A stretch of DNA of 64,000 nucleotides from Nostoc linckia NIES-25 (GCF_002368035.1 NZ_AP018222.1:310001-374000), one strand, 5' to 3'; positions 15,643 through 24,566 are shown, counted from the first letter of the stretch. Notes: a model not told the origin generated them from the sequence alone. A program made the numbers and translations.

Positions 15643-17805
15643 ATGCCCAAACGCCTCCTCGTGGTAGAGTCTCCCGGAAAAGTCAAAAAACTCAGTCAAA
15701 TTCTGGGTTCAGAATGGAAAGTTCTAGCTAGCTGCGGCCATATCCGCGAACTCAGCGACGAAGGTGAAGATTCGTTGGGTTTCAGTATGGATGGCAGTCG
15801 GATCAAATGCAATTATATTCCCCGCGACCAACGAGCCAAGGAAACCATTCAGCGACTAAAAGCCGCAGTTAAACAGGTTGATGAAGTTGTCATCGCCACC
15901 GACCCAGACCGGGAGGGAGAAACAATCGCTTGGCATATCAAGGAAGTGTTGGGATTAAAAGAACCAAAACGAGTAATTTATACAGAAATTACAGCACCAG
16001 CAGTTCGAGAAGCGATCGCCAAACCGAGAAAACTAGATTTAAACTTGGTAGGTGCGGGACTGTGCCGCGATTGTCTGGATAAGTTAGTCGGCTATAAGGG
16101 AAGTCCCCTAGTTTGGGCATTAAACAACGGGGCAAAAAGCGTCGGTCGAGTTCAAAGCGCCACATTGCACTTGATTTGTCAGCGCGAAAAAGAAATTCAA
16201 ACATTTGTACCCCAAGACTACTGGAGTGTCTGGGTAGATTATGCCGAAGGATTCCGCGCTTTCTACAAAGGAACGGCGAATTCTGACGCAGACACGCCAG
16301 AACAAAAAGCTGAAACGAATGATGATGCCGCAACCAGTACAACACAAGCACCAGAAAGCAAACGTATTCTTTCGGAAGCCGAAGCAAACAGGTTAGTTGC
16401 AGAAGCACGCCGCCATCCTCATCAGGTGATTAAGTTTGAAGGGAAAATAGTTCAACGCCAACCACCTCCTCCATTCACCACCTCTACCTTGCAACAAGCA
16501 GCTGGTTCCAAGCTGAGATTTTCTCCAGACAAAACCATGCAAGTTGCCCAAAAGCTTTATGAGGCAGGGTTGATTACATATATGCGAACAGATTCAGTGA
16601 TGTTGAGTCCTGAATTTTGTGCTAGTGCGCGTCAATGGTTAGAGCAAAATGACCCGCAGAACGTACCGCAGTCCTTAGCCAAACATCGGAGTGCTAAATT
16701 AGCTCAAGAAGCACACGAAGCTATTCGCCCAACAGATGTTTTCCGTCCTTCAGCCGAGTTACGAGTAGAACTGCCGACAGATGATTTTAACCTGTATGTA
16801 ATGATTTGGAAACGGGCGATCGCTTCTCAATGTCGTGCCGCCCAACTCCGCAAAACTCAAATAGTTACTCAATCTGGAAATCTGCTGTGGCTTTGTAACG
16901 GACAAGTAGTTGAGTTCTACGGTTATGCTCGGTACTGGAATAATATCAGTAAAGATACAGTCATACCGCAGTTGCAACAGGGACAGATACTAACATTAAA
17001 AGATGCACAGCATGAAAAGAAACAAACACAACCGCCGCCTCGATATAGCGAACCAAAACTAGTGCAACTAATGGAACGCAAAGGTATTGGTCGTCCCAGT
17101 ACCTATGCTCCCACCGTCGCCACCTTGAAAAAGCGCGATTACGTGCAGTTGACCAAGGATCATCTGCAACCAACGGCTTTGGGTTTAGAAGTTGATGCGT
17201 TTTTACAAAAAGCCTTGCCGGATTTACTAGAGGCAGAATTCACCGCTAAGATGGAAGATGCTCTAGATGCGATCGCCATTGGTAAACAAGGCTGGCAACA
17301 ATATTTAAGTACTTGGAATCAAGAATATTTTGCGCCAGCTTTAGCAAAAGCCAAAACTGTTGCTGTGAGTTCTGCATCTGGAAACAAAGCTTCACCGGGA
17401 CGAGAACGCAAATATGAAACATCCAAAACTCGCTGCCCTGAATGCAAAAATTGTTTAGCTAAAATTCCCAGTAGCAAAGTTAAAAAGAAATACTTCCTCA
17501 AATGTGTTAGCGGCTGTGAAAACATCGTCCTTTTTTGGAGTGACCTCAGCAAAACTTGGGAATCACCTCGAAACAAAGTATCCAAGGATGAAAGTATTGC
17601 TAAACCTCCAGCTAAGCTAACTTCATACTCTTGTCCAGTATGTAAAAAACCATTAGAAGAATACAGCTACATTAAGGAAGGGCAGAACAAAACAATGCTA
17701 CGTTGTTCAAACCCCCAATCTCGCCAAGACAAAAAACATCAGCAAGTAGCTTATTTTTCTACACAAAAAGGTTGGTGGAGTCCTAAGTTTGGCGAGTTAA
17801 ATTAA
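15643..17805 (+). CDS. topA: DNA topoisomerase I (type IA)
   Basis: A 720-residue enzyme that relaxes negative supercoils by cutting one strand. The N-terminal Toprim domain begins MPKRLLVVESPGKVKKL, with the acidic triad in ATDPDREGETIAWH. The catalytic site is GLITYMRTDS with Tyr-313 as the probable nucleophile. IGRPSTYAPTVATL is the conserved domain IV motif. The C-terminus has two Cys clusters (RCPECKNC and CVSGC; SCPVCKKP and RCS) that should bind zinc. An acidic, low-complexity insert (about residues 208-242, DADTPEQKAETNDDAATST) interrupts the fold. It is a single transcription unit; downstream are only repeats. Confidence 0.93.
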   Translation: MPKRLLVVESPGKVKKLSQILGSEWKVLASCGHIRELSDEGEDSLGFSMDGSRIKCNYIPRDQRAKETIQRLKAAVKQVDEVVIATDPDREGETIAWHIKEVLGLKEPKRVIYTEITAPAVREAIAKPRKLDLNLVGAGLCRDCLDKLVGYKGSPLVWALNNGAKSVGRVQSATLHLICQREKEIQTFVPQDYWSVWVDYAEGFRAFYKGTANSDADTPEQKAETNDDAATSTTQAPESKRILSEAEANRLVAEARRHPHQVIKFEGKIVQRQPPPPFTTSTLQQAAGSKLRFSPDKTMQVAQKLYEAGLITYMRTDSVMLSPEFCASARQWLEQNDPQNVPQSLAKHRSAKLAQEAHEAIRPTDVFRPSAELRVELPTDDFNLYVMIWKRAIASQCRAAQLRKTQIVTQSGNLLWLCNGQVVEFYGYARYWNNISKDTVIPQLQQGQILTLKDAQHEKKQTQPPPRYSEPKLVQLMERKGIGRPSTYAPTVATLKKRDYVQLTKDHLQPTALGLEVDAFLQKALPDLLEAEFTAKMEDALDAIAIGKQGWQQYLSTWNQEYFAPALAKAKTVAVSSASGNKASPGRERKYETSKTRCPECKNCLAKIPSSKVKKKYFLKCVSGCENIVLFWSDLSKTWESPRNKVSKDESIAKPPAKLTSYSCPVCKKPLEEYSYIKEGQNKTMLRCSNPQSRQDKKHQQVAYFSTQKGWWSPKFGELN

Positions 17806-17918
17806 CTTCTAACAACTTTGACTAAATCAAAAATTGAAATATCGTAGGCTGGGTTGAGCAAGGAAAACCCATAGTCCAATACGCTTCAGTTAAAGATTTT
17901 TTGGATAACCATAAACCT

Positions 17919-17947
17919 GTAGAGACGTTGCATTGCAACGTCTCTAC
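17919..17947. repeat. dispersed palindrome
   Basis: GTAGAGACGTTGC and its exact complement GCAACGTCTCTAC meet around ATT: a near-perfect palindrome. It is a common intergenic element type in this genome group. Confidence 0.6.
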
Positions 17948-18059
17948 ATTGTTCGCAGGATAAAGGTTTTAGTCTTATCTGAACCGTATTGAACCATAGT
18001 CTACTACGATTAGATTAGGGTTTATAATGTTTCACTTTCAACTTGATACAAATACTTTG

Positions 18060-18233
18060 GTAGGGGCTTTATAGCTGTCATTGGTGTCAACTTACAGCGC
18101 TTTTCATTTGGATAGAATACATACTTGAATACTAAATTATCGTAAGGGCACAACATTGTTGTGCCCCTACTATAGTCTATTCAACTGCAAATTGCTGTAA
18201 GTTGACACCAATGCACAGATGTAAAGCCCCTAC
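18060..18233. repeat. inverted pair of a dispersed repeat
   Basis: Two copies of the block with GTTGACACCAATG and AAAGCCCCTAC face each other (18060-18095 and 18197-18233). Between them is a smaller palindrome, GGGCACAACATTGTTGTGCCC. It may be a composite MITE; a single copy lies at 10876. Confidence 0.65.
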
Positions 18234-18447
18234 GGTAGATCTATATTTATAGCCGTAGCCAGATATGTTAGGACATTTTGAAAACGTGAATACTAGAAAT
18301 AGCAATAGTTTTACCTTCTGCCTTCTGCTATATCAAAATTTTCGTGAAATGGTATTAGGCAAAACTATAGAAATCATCATGGATTTTCTCAAAGCAAAGA
18401 TTTGAGAAAAACTAGGACGCTTTCCAGAAAATGCACAGCAGCAATTT

Positions 18448-18639
18448 CTAGATTTTGTCGAGTTTTCTTTTATTCCTATCTAACTTTTCTTGAATAGCAT
18501 CTCTACAGAATTGTGCAGGGTTCTCTTGTTTCTGTATCTCTTCCTTCATTTCCTTGGTAGCTCTAAAAGTAACATTCTCGGTTAAATCTCTGCTTGGTGG
18601 ATTATCGAAATTTTCGGGCTTACCTTTGGACTTAGACAT
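18448..18639 (-). CDS. small ribbon-helix-helix-like protein
   Basis: A 63-residue, very charged protein. ENVTFRATKEMKEEIQK followed by NPAQFCRDAIQEKLDR has the strand-helix-helix pattern of CopG/RHH DNA-binding proteins, which often act as antitoxins or plasmid repressors. Start ATG 18639. It is divergent from a SAP-domain-like gene; the 124 bases between them hold a hairpin. No toxin gene is next to it on the same strand. The RHH call rests on pattern only. Confidence 0.5.
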   Translation of the reverse strand: MSKSKGKPENFDNPPSRDLTENVTFRATKEMKEEIQKQENPAQFCRDAIQEKLDRNKRKLDKI

Positions 18640-18697
18640 TTATGTAGAAACGTAAATATAGCTTGAAGTCGGCGCAAGCGTCGGCATAGAGTTTTAA

Positions 18698-18738
18698 ATC
18701 GGTGGTGTTATCACTCGCGAAAATGGTTCACCACCGAT
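18698..18738 (+). promoter_or_regulatory. inverted repeat in the leader of the SAP-like gene
   Basis: ATCGGTGGTG (18698-18707) pairs with CACCACCGAT (18729-18738) across 21 bases, 25 bases before the ATG. It could be an operator for the divergent RHH protein or an RNA hairpin near the ribosome binding site (GAGG). Confidence 0.5.
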
Positions 18739-18763
18739 ACCACTTTTATCAAGAGGTAATTCT

Positions 18764-19141
18764 ATGTTTACACGTTCAGAACTCGAAATAAAGACTGTTC
18801 CTGAATTACAGGATTTATGCCGTCGATATGGTATTCGTCCTACAGGAAGTACAGCATACAAAGTTAGCTACATTACTTCCCTCCTATCCTTCCCGTTGAT
18901 AGCCGTAAACCAAATGGAGGAAGGGAGAGGATTAAAGTCACCAACACTTGCTTCTGTTCAGGTGTTTGGTTCAGCGATAGATGAAATGAATTCTCCGACA
19001 GCAGAACAAATAGCGTTAATTAGAATTTCCCTGGAAGGTAAAAGAATGCGTTACCCAGATAGATACAAGCAGGAAGAGTTACTAGCTTGGCATTTGGTGA
19101 AAATGAAACTTGAACAGGTGATAGCACTACTCGGTAGGTAA
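18764..19141 (+). CDS. SAP-domain-like hypothetical protein
   Basis: A 125-residue protein. The first 40 residues (SELEIKTVPELQDLCRRYGI, then GSTAYKVSYITSLL) match the helix-turn-helix form of SAP domains, which bind DNA in a range of proteins. The C-terminal half has no known motif (SPTAEQIALIRISLEGKRM, YKQEELLAWHLVKMKLEQV, two predicted helices). Start ATG 18764 has GAGG eight bases ahead. It ends before a clear terminator and forms a divergent pair with the small RHH-like gene. Function unknown; DNA binding is inferred. Confidence 0.6.
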   Translation: MFTRSELEIKTVPELQDLCRRYGIRPTGSTAYKVSYITSLLSFPLIAVNQMEEGRGLKSPTLASVQVFGSAIDEMNSPTAEQIALIRISLEGKRMRYPDRYKQEELLAWHLVKMKLEQVIALLGR

Positions 19142-19155
19142 TCTCTCAATTGACG

Positions 19156-19193
19156 GCATCCCATCACAGCATTCCTTAATGGGGTGCTTTTAT
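19156..19193 (+). terminator. rho-independent terminator
   Basis: GCATCCCAT and ATGGGGTGC with TTTTATT after them, 15 bases past the stop of the SAP-like gene. Confidence 0.65.
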
Positions 19194-19222
19194 TATGTTC
19201 TACTATTTTTTTGCTACTTAAA

Positions 19223-19320
19223 AATATAGCGGTTCTCGATTAGGTAATATACGGCGATTCGTAAGGGCGCACAGCTGTGCGCCCCTACAGGTGTTGCATC
19301 GAAACGAGAATCGCTATATT
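19223..19320. repeat. small MITE-like element
   Basis: ATATAGCGGTTCTCGAT at the left faces, inversely, a right end of ATATAGCGATTCTCGTT. In the middle is the palindrome GGGCGCACAGCTGTGCGCCC. It is about 98 bases long, with no coding frame. Confidence 0.6.
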
Positions 19321-19482
19321 TTTCTTATCGAAACTAACGAAATTTTTGGTTACGAACCATTTAAAGTACTTATCCTGACGTTGCAAAAAAGCAATAAACT
19401 GTTACAACATCAAACGATGTAGAATTTTTGTTGAATTCAACGAGCATCTACAGTTTCATTTCATCGTCATAAGGTACTCAGC

Positions 19483-21696
19483 ATGACTGCAATCACCCCA
19501 AAGGCTTCTTCTGCGCTTCCCAATTTTTCTGAAGGAATTCAATATTTTGGCGAAGCACTACCAGATTTTGAAACTTATGGTGTCACCCCTGCGATAGAAT
19601 CGGGCAATGTAGCGATCGCATCTCCTACCGATGCAGCAGCAGTATATCAAACTTTACTCGCTGCCGATGCCCTACGCTATCTAACTTTACAAATTACTGG
19701 TAGTAAAGCCTCTGGACATCCCGGCGGATTCGCCAGCCAAGCGGAAGCTTACGCATCTCTTGTCATGCTGGGACACAAGAACATTATCACCGAAGTCGGA
19801 CACCACGCCCCCGGATTTTATAGTGCCATGTTCTTGGATCGCTCTTTAGAAGACATGGGAATTTATACAGTCCAACAATTGCGCGATCGCTTTCGTGAAA
19901 AGCACGGTCTTTTAGGACACCTTTCTGGTTATATACCCGGTATTCTCGCACCTGCGGGGCCTTTGGGACAAGGACAACACTTTGCAATGGCGGCTGCATT
20001 GTTGCACAAAGATAAGTTATTTCCCTTTACAGTTGGCGATGGTGGATTGGGCGAACCTTATATTGTCAGTGCGATCGCACATTTCCATACTGCTTATCCT
20101 GCTGCTACTAATTTCTTGCCGATATTGGTGTGGAATGGTTACAGCCAAGAACATCACAGCATGGTTTCCCTCAAAACCAACCAACAAATGCAAGCATATT
20201 GGCAAGGTAACGGTTTTGAAGAAGTGGTGTTAGTGGATGCTAAAGATTTTGACGACCAAAATCAACCAGGAGATTACGTTGATAGTACCGCTTTTTCCTT
20301 TGAAAAACGCCTAGCATTTACCCAAGCAGTACTTGAGGGTGTAGATAAAGCAGCGCGATCGGCACTTGGTGGCAAGCTTACTGTTTTTATTATTAAACAA
20401 CTTAAAGGTGCAGGAGTCCACGCGCGGGGTGCAAAATCTCACAACCTTTATCCTAAAGATACGCTGGATGCACCCCATATTGTCAGTGCATTGCAAACTC
20501 GCGCCTTATCTGCCGAAGCTTGGCAATTAGTCAGAGAAAATGCCGAACGTGCAGGCGGAGGCCCCGCAGCCAAAACAGTGGTAACAGAATTTGAATTACC
20601 ATTGCCAGAATTAGGCGAATTACCTTTAGAAGAATATGCAGTCGGTGGCGAACCAAAAGTTTCTACAACTGCAATGGGACGATTAGTAGGAATAGTTGGA
20701 CAAAAAGATAAAAATTTCCTCGTCACCAACGCCGACGGTAACGAAGCATCAGGAATTGCTAACATCAACCAAGCATTAAAAATTATCCACCCGACAACCG
20801 ACGATTTATATAACCAAGCGCCAAACGGACAAGTTTACGAACCTTTGAGTGAAGATGCCTGTGCGGGTTTAGCAGCTGGTTTGTCGTTAATGGGTGCGAG
20901 GACTTTGTGGTGTTCTTACGAATCTTTTGCCATCAACGGATTACCAATTTGGCAAACTGTAATCCAAGCAATGGCAGAATTGCGCCGTCAAACTCCTTCG
21001 ACTATTACTTTATTCACAGCTGGTGCATTAGAGCAAGGGCGTAACGGTTGGACTCACCAACGTCCAGAAATTGAAGCTTACTTTGCTTCATTAATGCGAA
21101 ATGGAAATGTTTTCCCATTATTTCCTCCCGATGCTAACAGTATCCAAGTTTGTTATGACTGGGCACTGCAAACTAAAAATAAGGGAATTGTGATTACTGC
21201 CAGTAAATCACCGTTACCAATTCGCATTACTTTAGAACAAAGTCGCCAAGGTTTACAAGATGGTGCGGTGGTATTGCATGAAGTTCCTGGCGAAAAACAA
21301 GTTGTATTCGCTGTCATTGGCGATATGACATTAATGCCAGTATTTGAAGCGGCTACTTTCTTAGAAAATGAAGGTATTGGTGCGAAGATAGTTTCTGTAA
21401 TTAACCCCAGACGTTTATATCGTCCTCATGATACTGCTTGGGATACCTGTTCGGAACCCGATGGCGATTTCTTAGATGATGCGAAATTTGCCGAATTTTT
21501 TGATGGCGATGCGCTAATTGCTGTGACAGGTGGTGCGCCGGCAATGCTGGAACCAATTTTGTTACGGAGTACAGCCAAGCGCGATACTTTTGCCTGGAAA
21601 CGTGGCGAAACTACAGCCAGTGCTGGAGAGTTGATGGCGTTTAACGGATTGACTGTTGAGGCGTTGACAAAAAGAGCGATCGCTTTAGTGCATTAA
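19483..21696 (+). CDS. transketolase-like thiamine-diphosphate enzyme
   Basis: A 737-residue protein of the transketolase superfamily. The N-terminal half shows ITGSKASGHPGG, EVGHHAPGFYSAM, APAGPLGQGQHFAMAAAL and the diphosphate-binding VGDGGLGEP with a following VWNGYSQEHHSM. The middle has the pyrimidine-domain stretch EDACAGLAAGLSLMGARTLWCSYESF, where the catalytic Glu is expected. It is longer than ordinary transketolase (about 670) and starts with an atypical FSEGIQYFGEALPDFETYGVTPAIESG segment, so it may be a paralogue with a different donor, not the Calvin-cycle enzyme. It is a single gene with its own terminator. Class is sure; exact reaction is not. Confidence 0.75.
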   Translation: MTAITPKASSALPNFSEGIQYFGEALPDFETYGVTPAIESGNVAIASPTDAAAVYQTLLAADALRYLTLQITGSKASGHPGGFASQAEAYASLVMLGHKNIITEVGHHAPGFYSAMFLDRSLEDMGIYTVQQLRDRFREKHGLLGHLSGYIPGILAPAGPLGQGQHFAMAAALLHKDKLFPFTVGDGGLGEPYIVSAIAHFHTAYPAATNFLPILVWNGYSQEHHSMVSLKTNQQMQAYWQGNGFEEVVLVDAKDFDDQNQPGDYVDSTAFSFEKRLAFTQAVLEGVDKAARSALGGKLTVFIIKQLKGAGVHARGAKSHNLYPKDTLDAPHIVSALQTRALSAEAWQLVRENAERAGGGPAAKTVVTEFELPLPELGELPLEEYAVGGEPKVSTTAMGRLVGIVGQKDKNFLVTNADGNEASGIANINQALKIIHPTTDDLYNQAPNGQVYEPLSEDACAGLAAGLSLMGARTLWCSYESFAINGLPIWQTVIQAMAELRRQTPSTITLFTAGALEQGRNGWTHQRPEIEAYFASLMRNGNVFPLFPPDANSIQVCYDWALQTKNKGIVITASKSPLPIRITLEQSRQGLQDGAVVLHEVPGEKQVVFAVIGDMTLMPVFEAATFLENEGIGAKIVSVINPRRLYRPHDTAWDTCSEPDGDFLDDAKFAEFFDGDALIAVTGGAPAMLEPILLRSTAKRDTFAWKRGETTASAGELMAFNGLTVEALTKRAIALVH

Positions 21697-21718
21697 AGGT
21701 GCGATGCCCCTAATTTTA

Positions 21719-21778
21719 GCGCAAATATACGTATGGAAATGCTGAAATTGCGTTTAATGCGTATATTTGCGTTTTTTT
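21719..21778 (+). terminator. long-loop hairpin terminator
   Basis: GCAAATATACG (21721-21731) pairs with CGTATATTTGC (21760-21770), followed by GTTTTTTT, just after the transketolase-like gene. Confidence 0.6.
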
Positions 21779-21860
21779 ATGAGAAGTTTTAAGGCATTGG
21801 GATTAGTTCATAAAATAAATGTGAGTATATTTGCTGAAATTATTTGAGAATAGTAGCTTT

Positions 21861-22147
21861 AGGAGTCGCAAAAATTAGTTTAGGAGTCAAAAATTTAATT
21901 TAGGAGTCGCAAAAATTAGTTTGGGAGTCAAAAATTTAATTTAGGAGTCGCAAAAATTAGTTTAGGAGTCAAAAATTTAATTTAGGAGTCGCAAAAATTA
22001 GTTTGGGAGTCAAAAACTTAATTTAGGAGTCGCAAAAATTAGTTTGGGAGTCAAAAATTTAATTTAGGAGTCGCAAAAGTTAGTTTGGGAGTCAAAAATT
22101 TAATTTAGGAGTCGCAAAAGTTAGTTTGGGAGTCAAAAATTTAATTT
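21861..22147. repeat. 41-bp tandem repeat, seven copies, with phased A-tracts
   Basis: Units start at 21861, 21902, 21943, 21984, 22025, 22066 and 22107. Each is made of two half-units of 21 and 20 bases, AGGAGTCGCAAAAATTAG and GGGAGTCAAAAATTTAAT types. Copies differ at only a few positions. 41 is not a multiple of three, so it is not a coding repeat. Short A-tracts recur every 20-21 bases, about two helical turns, so curved DNA is likely. It is not a CRISPR array: there are no unique spacers. Confidence 0.9.
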
Positions 22148-22276
22148 CCAAGCTAGGAGCGCGATAATTTTATGGAAAATGTGGTGTTTAATGGGTTAAC
22201 TGTGGAGGGTTGAGGAAAAGTGCGATCGCATGAGTCGATTAAACTGGGTTTTGTAGATAGAATAGTTTAAATTTTT

Positions 22277-22340
22277 AACCGCATATGTACGCAGATAAAT
22301 GCACATGATTAGCGTTTTGATGCGTGTATCTGCGGTTTTT
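22277..22340. terminator. imperfect hairpin before the GTPase gene
   Basis: AACCGCATATGTACGCA (22277-22293) pairs imperfectly with TGCGTGTATCTGCGGTT (22321-22337), followed by TTT. It may be a terminator or insulator upstream of the GTPase. Confidence 0.4.
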
Positions 22341-22368
22341 CTTATTCCTCATGTTTTGTTAATTTTTA

Positions 22369-23433
22369 ATGAGATATAGTAATCTATCTGATTTGGTAAA
22401 AATAATGAATATATTAAAAGATAATGATTTATTGAATAATCTAAAAAAATTGTTTTCATCTATAAATAATGAAATTTATCCATCATTTATAGATGATTTG
22501 TTTGCTTTAATTAAAATTTTACAAAACTCTCGTAATAAATCATTTGTCTTTCTCTTAGTTGGTCGTACAGGAGTTGGGAAGTCAAGCACTATAAATTCAT
22601 TAATGGGTGAACCAATTTGTCAAATAGGTAACTACGATCCAACCACAATGGAAGTTCAGTCTTACGAGCATGAAATTAATGGTATTAAATTTACTATAAT
22701 TGATACCCCAGGTCTTTGTGACGATATTCCAGAAAAAGGTAATGACCAAAAGTACATAGAACTTATACGAAGCAAGGTAAAACAAATTGATTCATTATGT
22801 TTTGTAACTCGTCTTGATGATTCAAGAGTTACTTCCGATGAAATGCGAGGTATAAAACTTATTTCAGAGGCATTTACGCGAGAGGTATGGGAATACGCTG
22901 TTATTATTTTTACGCGAGCAAACAAAGCAGATGATTATGTAATAGATTTACAGGAGAGAACAAAGCGTATCAAAAATGAAATAGCAAAGTATACAGGTGA
23001 TGAAGTAGCCAGTAATATTCCATCAGTTGCAGTAGATAATAAGAGTCAAACTACCCCAGATGGTAAAAGATGGTTAGAGGAACTGTATACACAAGTATTT
23101 AAAAGAATGGCTGATAGAGGTGCTGTACCATTTTTATTGGCAACTGTTACAAGAATAAATAAAAAAAGTAAAAAAACAAAAAAATCTCAATCTAGTCAAC
23201 AAAAAAATACATCGAAAAATTCTGAAGAAAATGATACAGAATCAGAATTTAATTTTAATGTGCAACAAAAGGAAGAAATAAAAAGTAAATTATTTAGCAC
23301 TGTTCCTATTTTAGAAAAAATATGCGGCTCAATTGGTTCCATATTTGGTGGTTCGGTTGGTAAAACAATAGGTGAAACAATAGGTGGTGTAATAGGTTAT
23401 GGCTTAGACTTTATTTTTTCGCTATTTTCATAA
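22369..23433 (+). CDS. AIG1/Toc34-like GTPase with C-terminal glycine zipper
   Basis: A 354-residue protein. A helical N-terminus precedes a G domain: P-loop GRTGVGKSS (65-73), a Thr pair near NYDPTTMEV as switch I, DTPG (112-115) and NKAD (185-188). Spacing and the DTPGLCDD context resemble the AIG1/GIMAP/Toc34 GTPases. A lysine/serine-rich linker (about residues 255-290) leads to a C-terminal hydrophobic tail. There Gly 323, 327, 331, 335, 339 and 343 are all four residues apart, a glycine zipper able to pack membrane helices. Very AT-rich, unlike its neighbours, so perhaps acquired. Start ATG 22369 or 22405; neither has a good ribosome binding site. Membrane-linked NTP switch is the inference. 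Confidence 0.8.
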   Translation: MRYSNLSDLVKIMNILKDNDLLNNLKKLFSSINNEIYPSFIDDLFALIKILQNSRNKSFVFLLVGRTGVGKSSTINSLMGEPICQIGNYDPTTMEVQSYEHEINGIKFTIIDTPGLCDDIPEKGNDQKYIELIRSKVKQIDSLCFVTRLDDSRVTSDEMRGIKLISEAFTREVWEYAVIIFTRANKADDYVIDLQERTKRIKNEIAKYTGDEVASNIPSVAVDNKSQTTPDGKRWLEELYTQVFKRMADRGAVPFLLATVTRINKKSKKTKKSQSSQQKNTSKNSEENDTESEFNFNVQQKEEIKSKLFSTVPILEKICGSIGSIFGGSVGKTIGETIGGVIGYGLDFIFSLFS

Positions 23434-23614
23434 TTTTAAATAGTAAACCGTATCTAGCAGTTATTTAGTAGCGTGCGTTACGCCGTAGGCTAACGCACCT
23501 TGATTTGTTGATGGTGCGTTGCGCTTGGCGACAACGCATCCTACATTTAAATTTCTGTGGCTTTCGATTTTCGCAAATCAAAATAATTTATTCTCATGGG
23601 AAATGAGAAAGTTT

Positions 23615-23812
23615 TTACTGTGGCATAATTGTAGGGATAATTTGATTTTTATTCCGGCGGTAGATAAGAAAATCGCTATCAAAAGTTAACAAAAAACTAT
23701 CTATATACTGTTCAGACATCCTTACTAAACAAGCATCAGCTAAAGACATAGGAACAGATTGATAAGTCTTGACAAGTTCCCCAATAATGACGATTTGAGC
23801 GTTATATTTATT
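23615..23812 (-). pseudogene. PIN-domain toxin remnant (C-terminal part)
   Basis: The minus frame reads IVIIGELVKTYQSVPMSLAD, then ACLVRMSEQYIDSFLLTFDS and DFLIYRRN, to a stop at 23615. SLADACLVRMSE and LTFDSDF are the C-terminal acidic motifs of PIN-domain RNases (VapC-like). The N-terminal half is gone: a TAG lies at 23813 and no start is available. So this is a decayed toxin gene of about 65 codons. Confidence 0.7.
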
Positions 23813-23841
23813 CTAGGCGCTATATACAAGATTAATTTATT

Positions 23842-23937
23842 ATGAAATTTCAAGTACTTTTTACTTTTGATTCAGAATATGAAGGCTATGTTGCTGAGGT
23901 TCCTGAACTTCCAGGCTGTGTAAGTCACGCTCAATAA
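23842..23937 (+). pseudogene. truncated HicB-like antitoxin
   Basis: ATG 23842 opens a 31-codon frame starting MKFQVLFTFDSEYEGYVAEV and followed by PELPGC, the characteristic N-terminal strand and turn of HicB antitoxins. It stops early after SHAQ. The rest of the protein and any HicA partner are missing, so it is a remnant. It ends 17 bases before the Uma2 gene. Confidence 0.6.
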
Positions 23938-23954
23938 CCAACTATCATATATTT

Positions 23955-24566
23955 ATGATTTCATACAAGGCTATGATTCCACAAACTCTAGACAAAATCA
24001 CTACCCTTGAAGAACAGCGGTTTCTCTTACCTGGTCATTATACTTGGGAAGAATTTGAGAAACTTGAAATCTTAATAGGAGATGCGCCAGGTTTGCGGAT
24101 AACTTATCTTGATGGGTGTGTGGAATTTATGACTCTTGGCGAACAACACGAGACTATTAAAAGCATTATAGCTATATTGCTAGCGCTATATCTTTTTGAA
24201 TTAGGTATAAATTTTATCCCTGTAGGCAGCGCTACTCGTCGTGCTAAAGAAAAGGGTGCTTCCTTTGAACCTGATGAATCTTATTATTTAGGAGAAAAAA
24301 AAGAAAATCCCGATTTAGCAATTGAAGTCAATATTACTAGTGGCAGTATAGATAAACTAGAAAAATATAAGCGTTTTAATATTACTGAAGTTTGGTTTTG
24401 GGAAAATAATGAGATATCTGTATATCACTTAACTAATAATAATTATGAGCAAACTACTCAAAGCAAATTACTACCAGATTTAGATATAAATTTGTTAACA
24501 TGTTGTGTTTTAATGCCTTCGATAATTGAGGCAAGAACTGAGTTTCTCAAAGGAATTCGGCAATAA
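23955..24566 (+). CDS. Uma2 family (DUF820) putative endonuclease
   Basis: A 203-residue protein of the restriction-endonuclease-like Uma2 family, present in many copies in cyanobacteria. Seen here: the YTWEEFEKLEILIG N-terminus, ITYLDGCVEFM, EQHETIK and the probable PD-(D/E)XK-like core with FEPDESYYLG, NPDLAIEVNITSGSIDKLEKYK and ITEVWFWENNEISVY. Full length. Start ATG 23955; a second Met follows at residue 7. It lies in a zone of toxin-antitoxin remnants. Its biological role, as for the whole family, is not settled. Confidence 0.85.
   Translation: MISYKAMIPQTLDKITTLEEQRFLLPGHYTWEEFEKLEILIGDAPGLRITYLDGCVEFMTLGEQHETIKSIIAILLALYLFELGINFIPVGSATRRAKEKGASFEPDESYYLGEKKENPDLAIEVNITSGSIDKLEKYKRFNITEVWFWENNEISVYHLTNNNYEQTTQSKLLPDLDINLLTCCVLMPSIIEARTEFLKGIRQ

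Noticed and set aside
21861..22147. Possible CRISPR array
   Set aside because: The units are true tandem repeats without unique spacers, and there are no cas genes.
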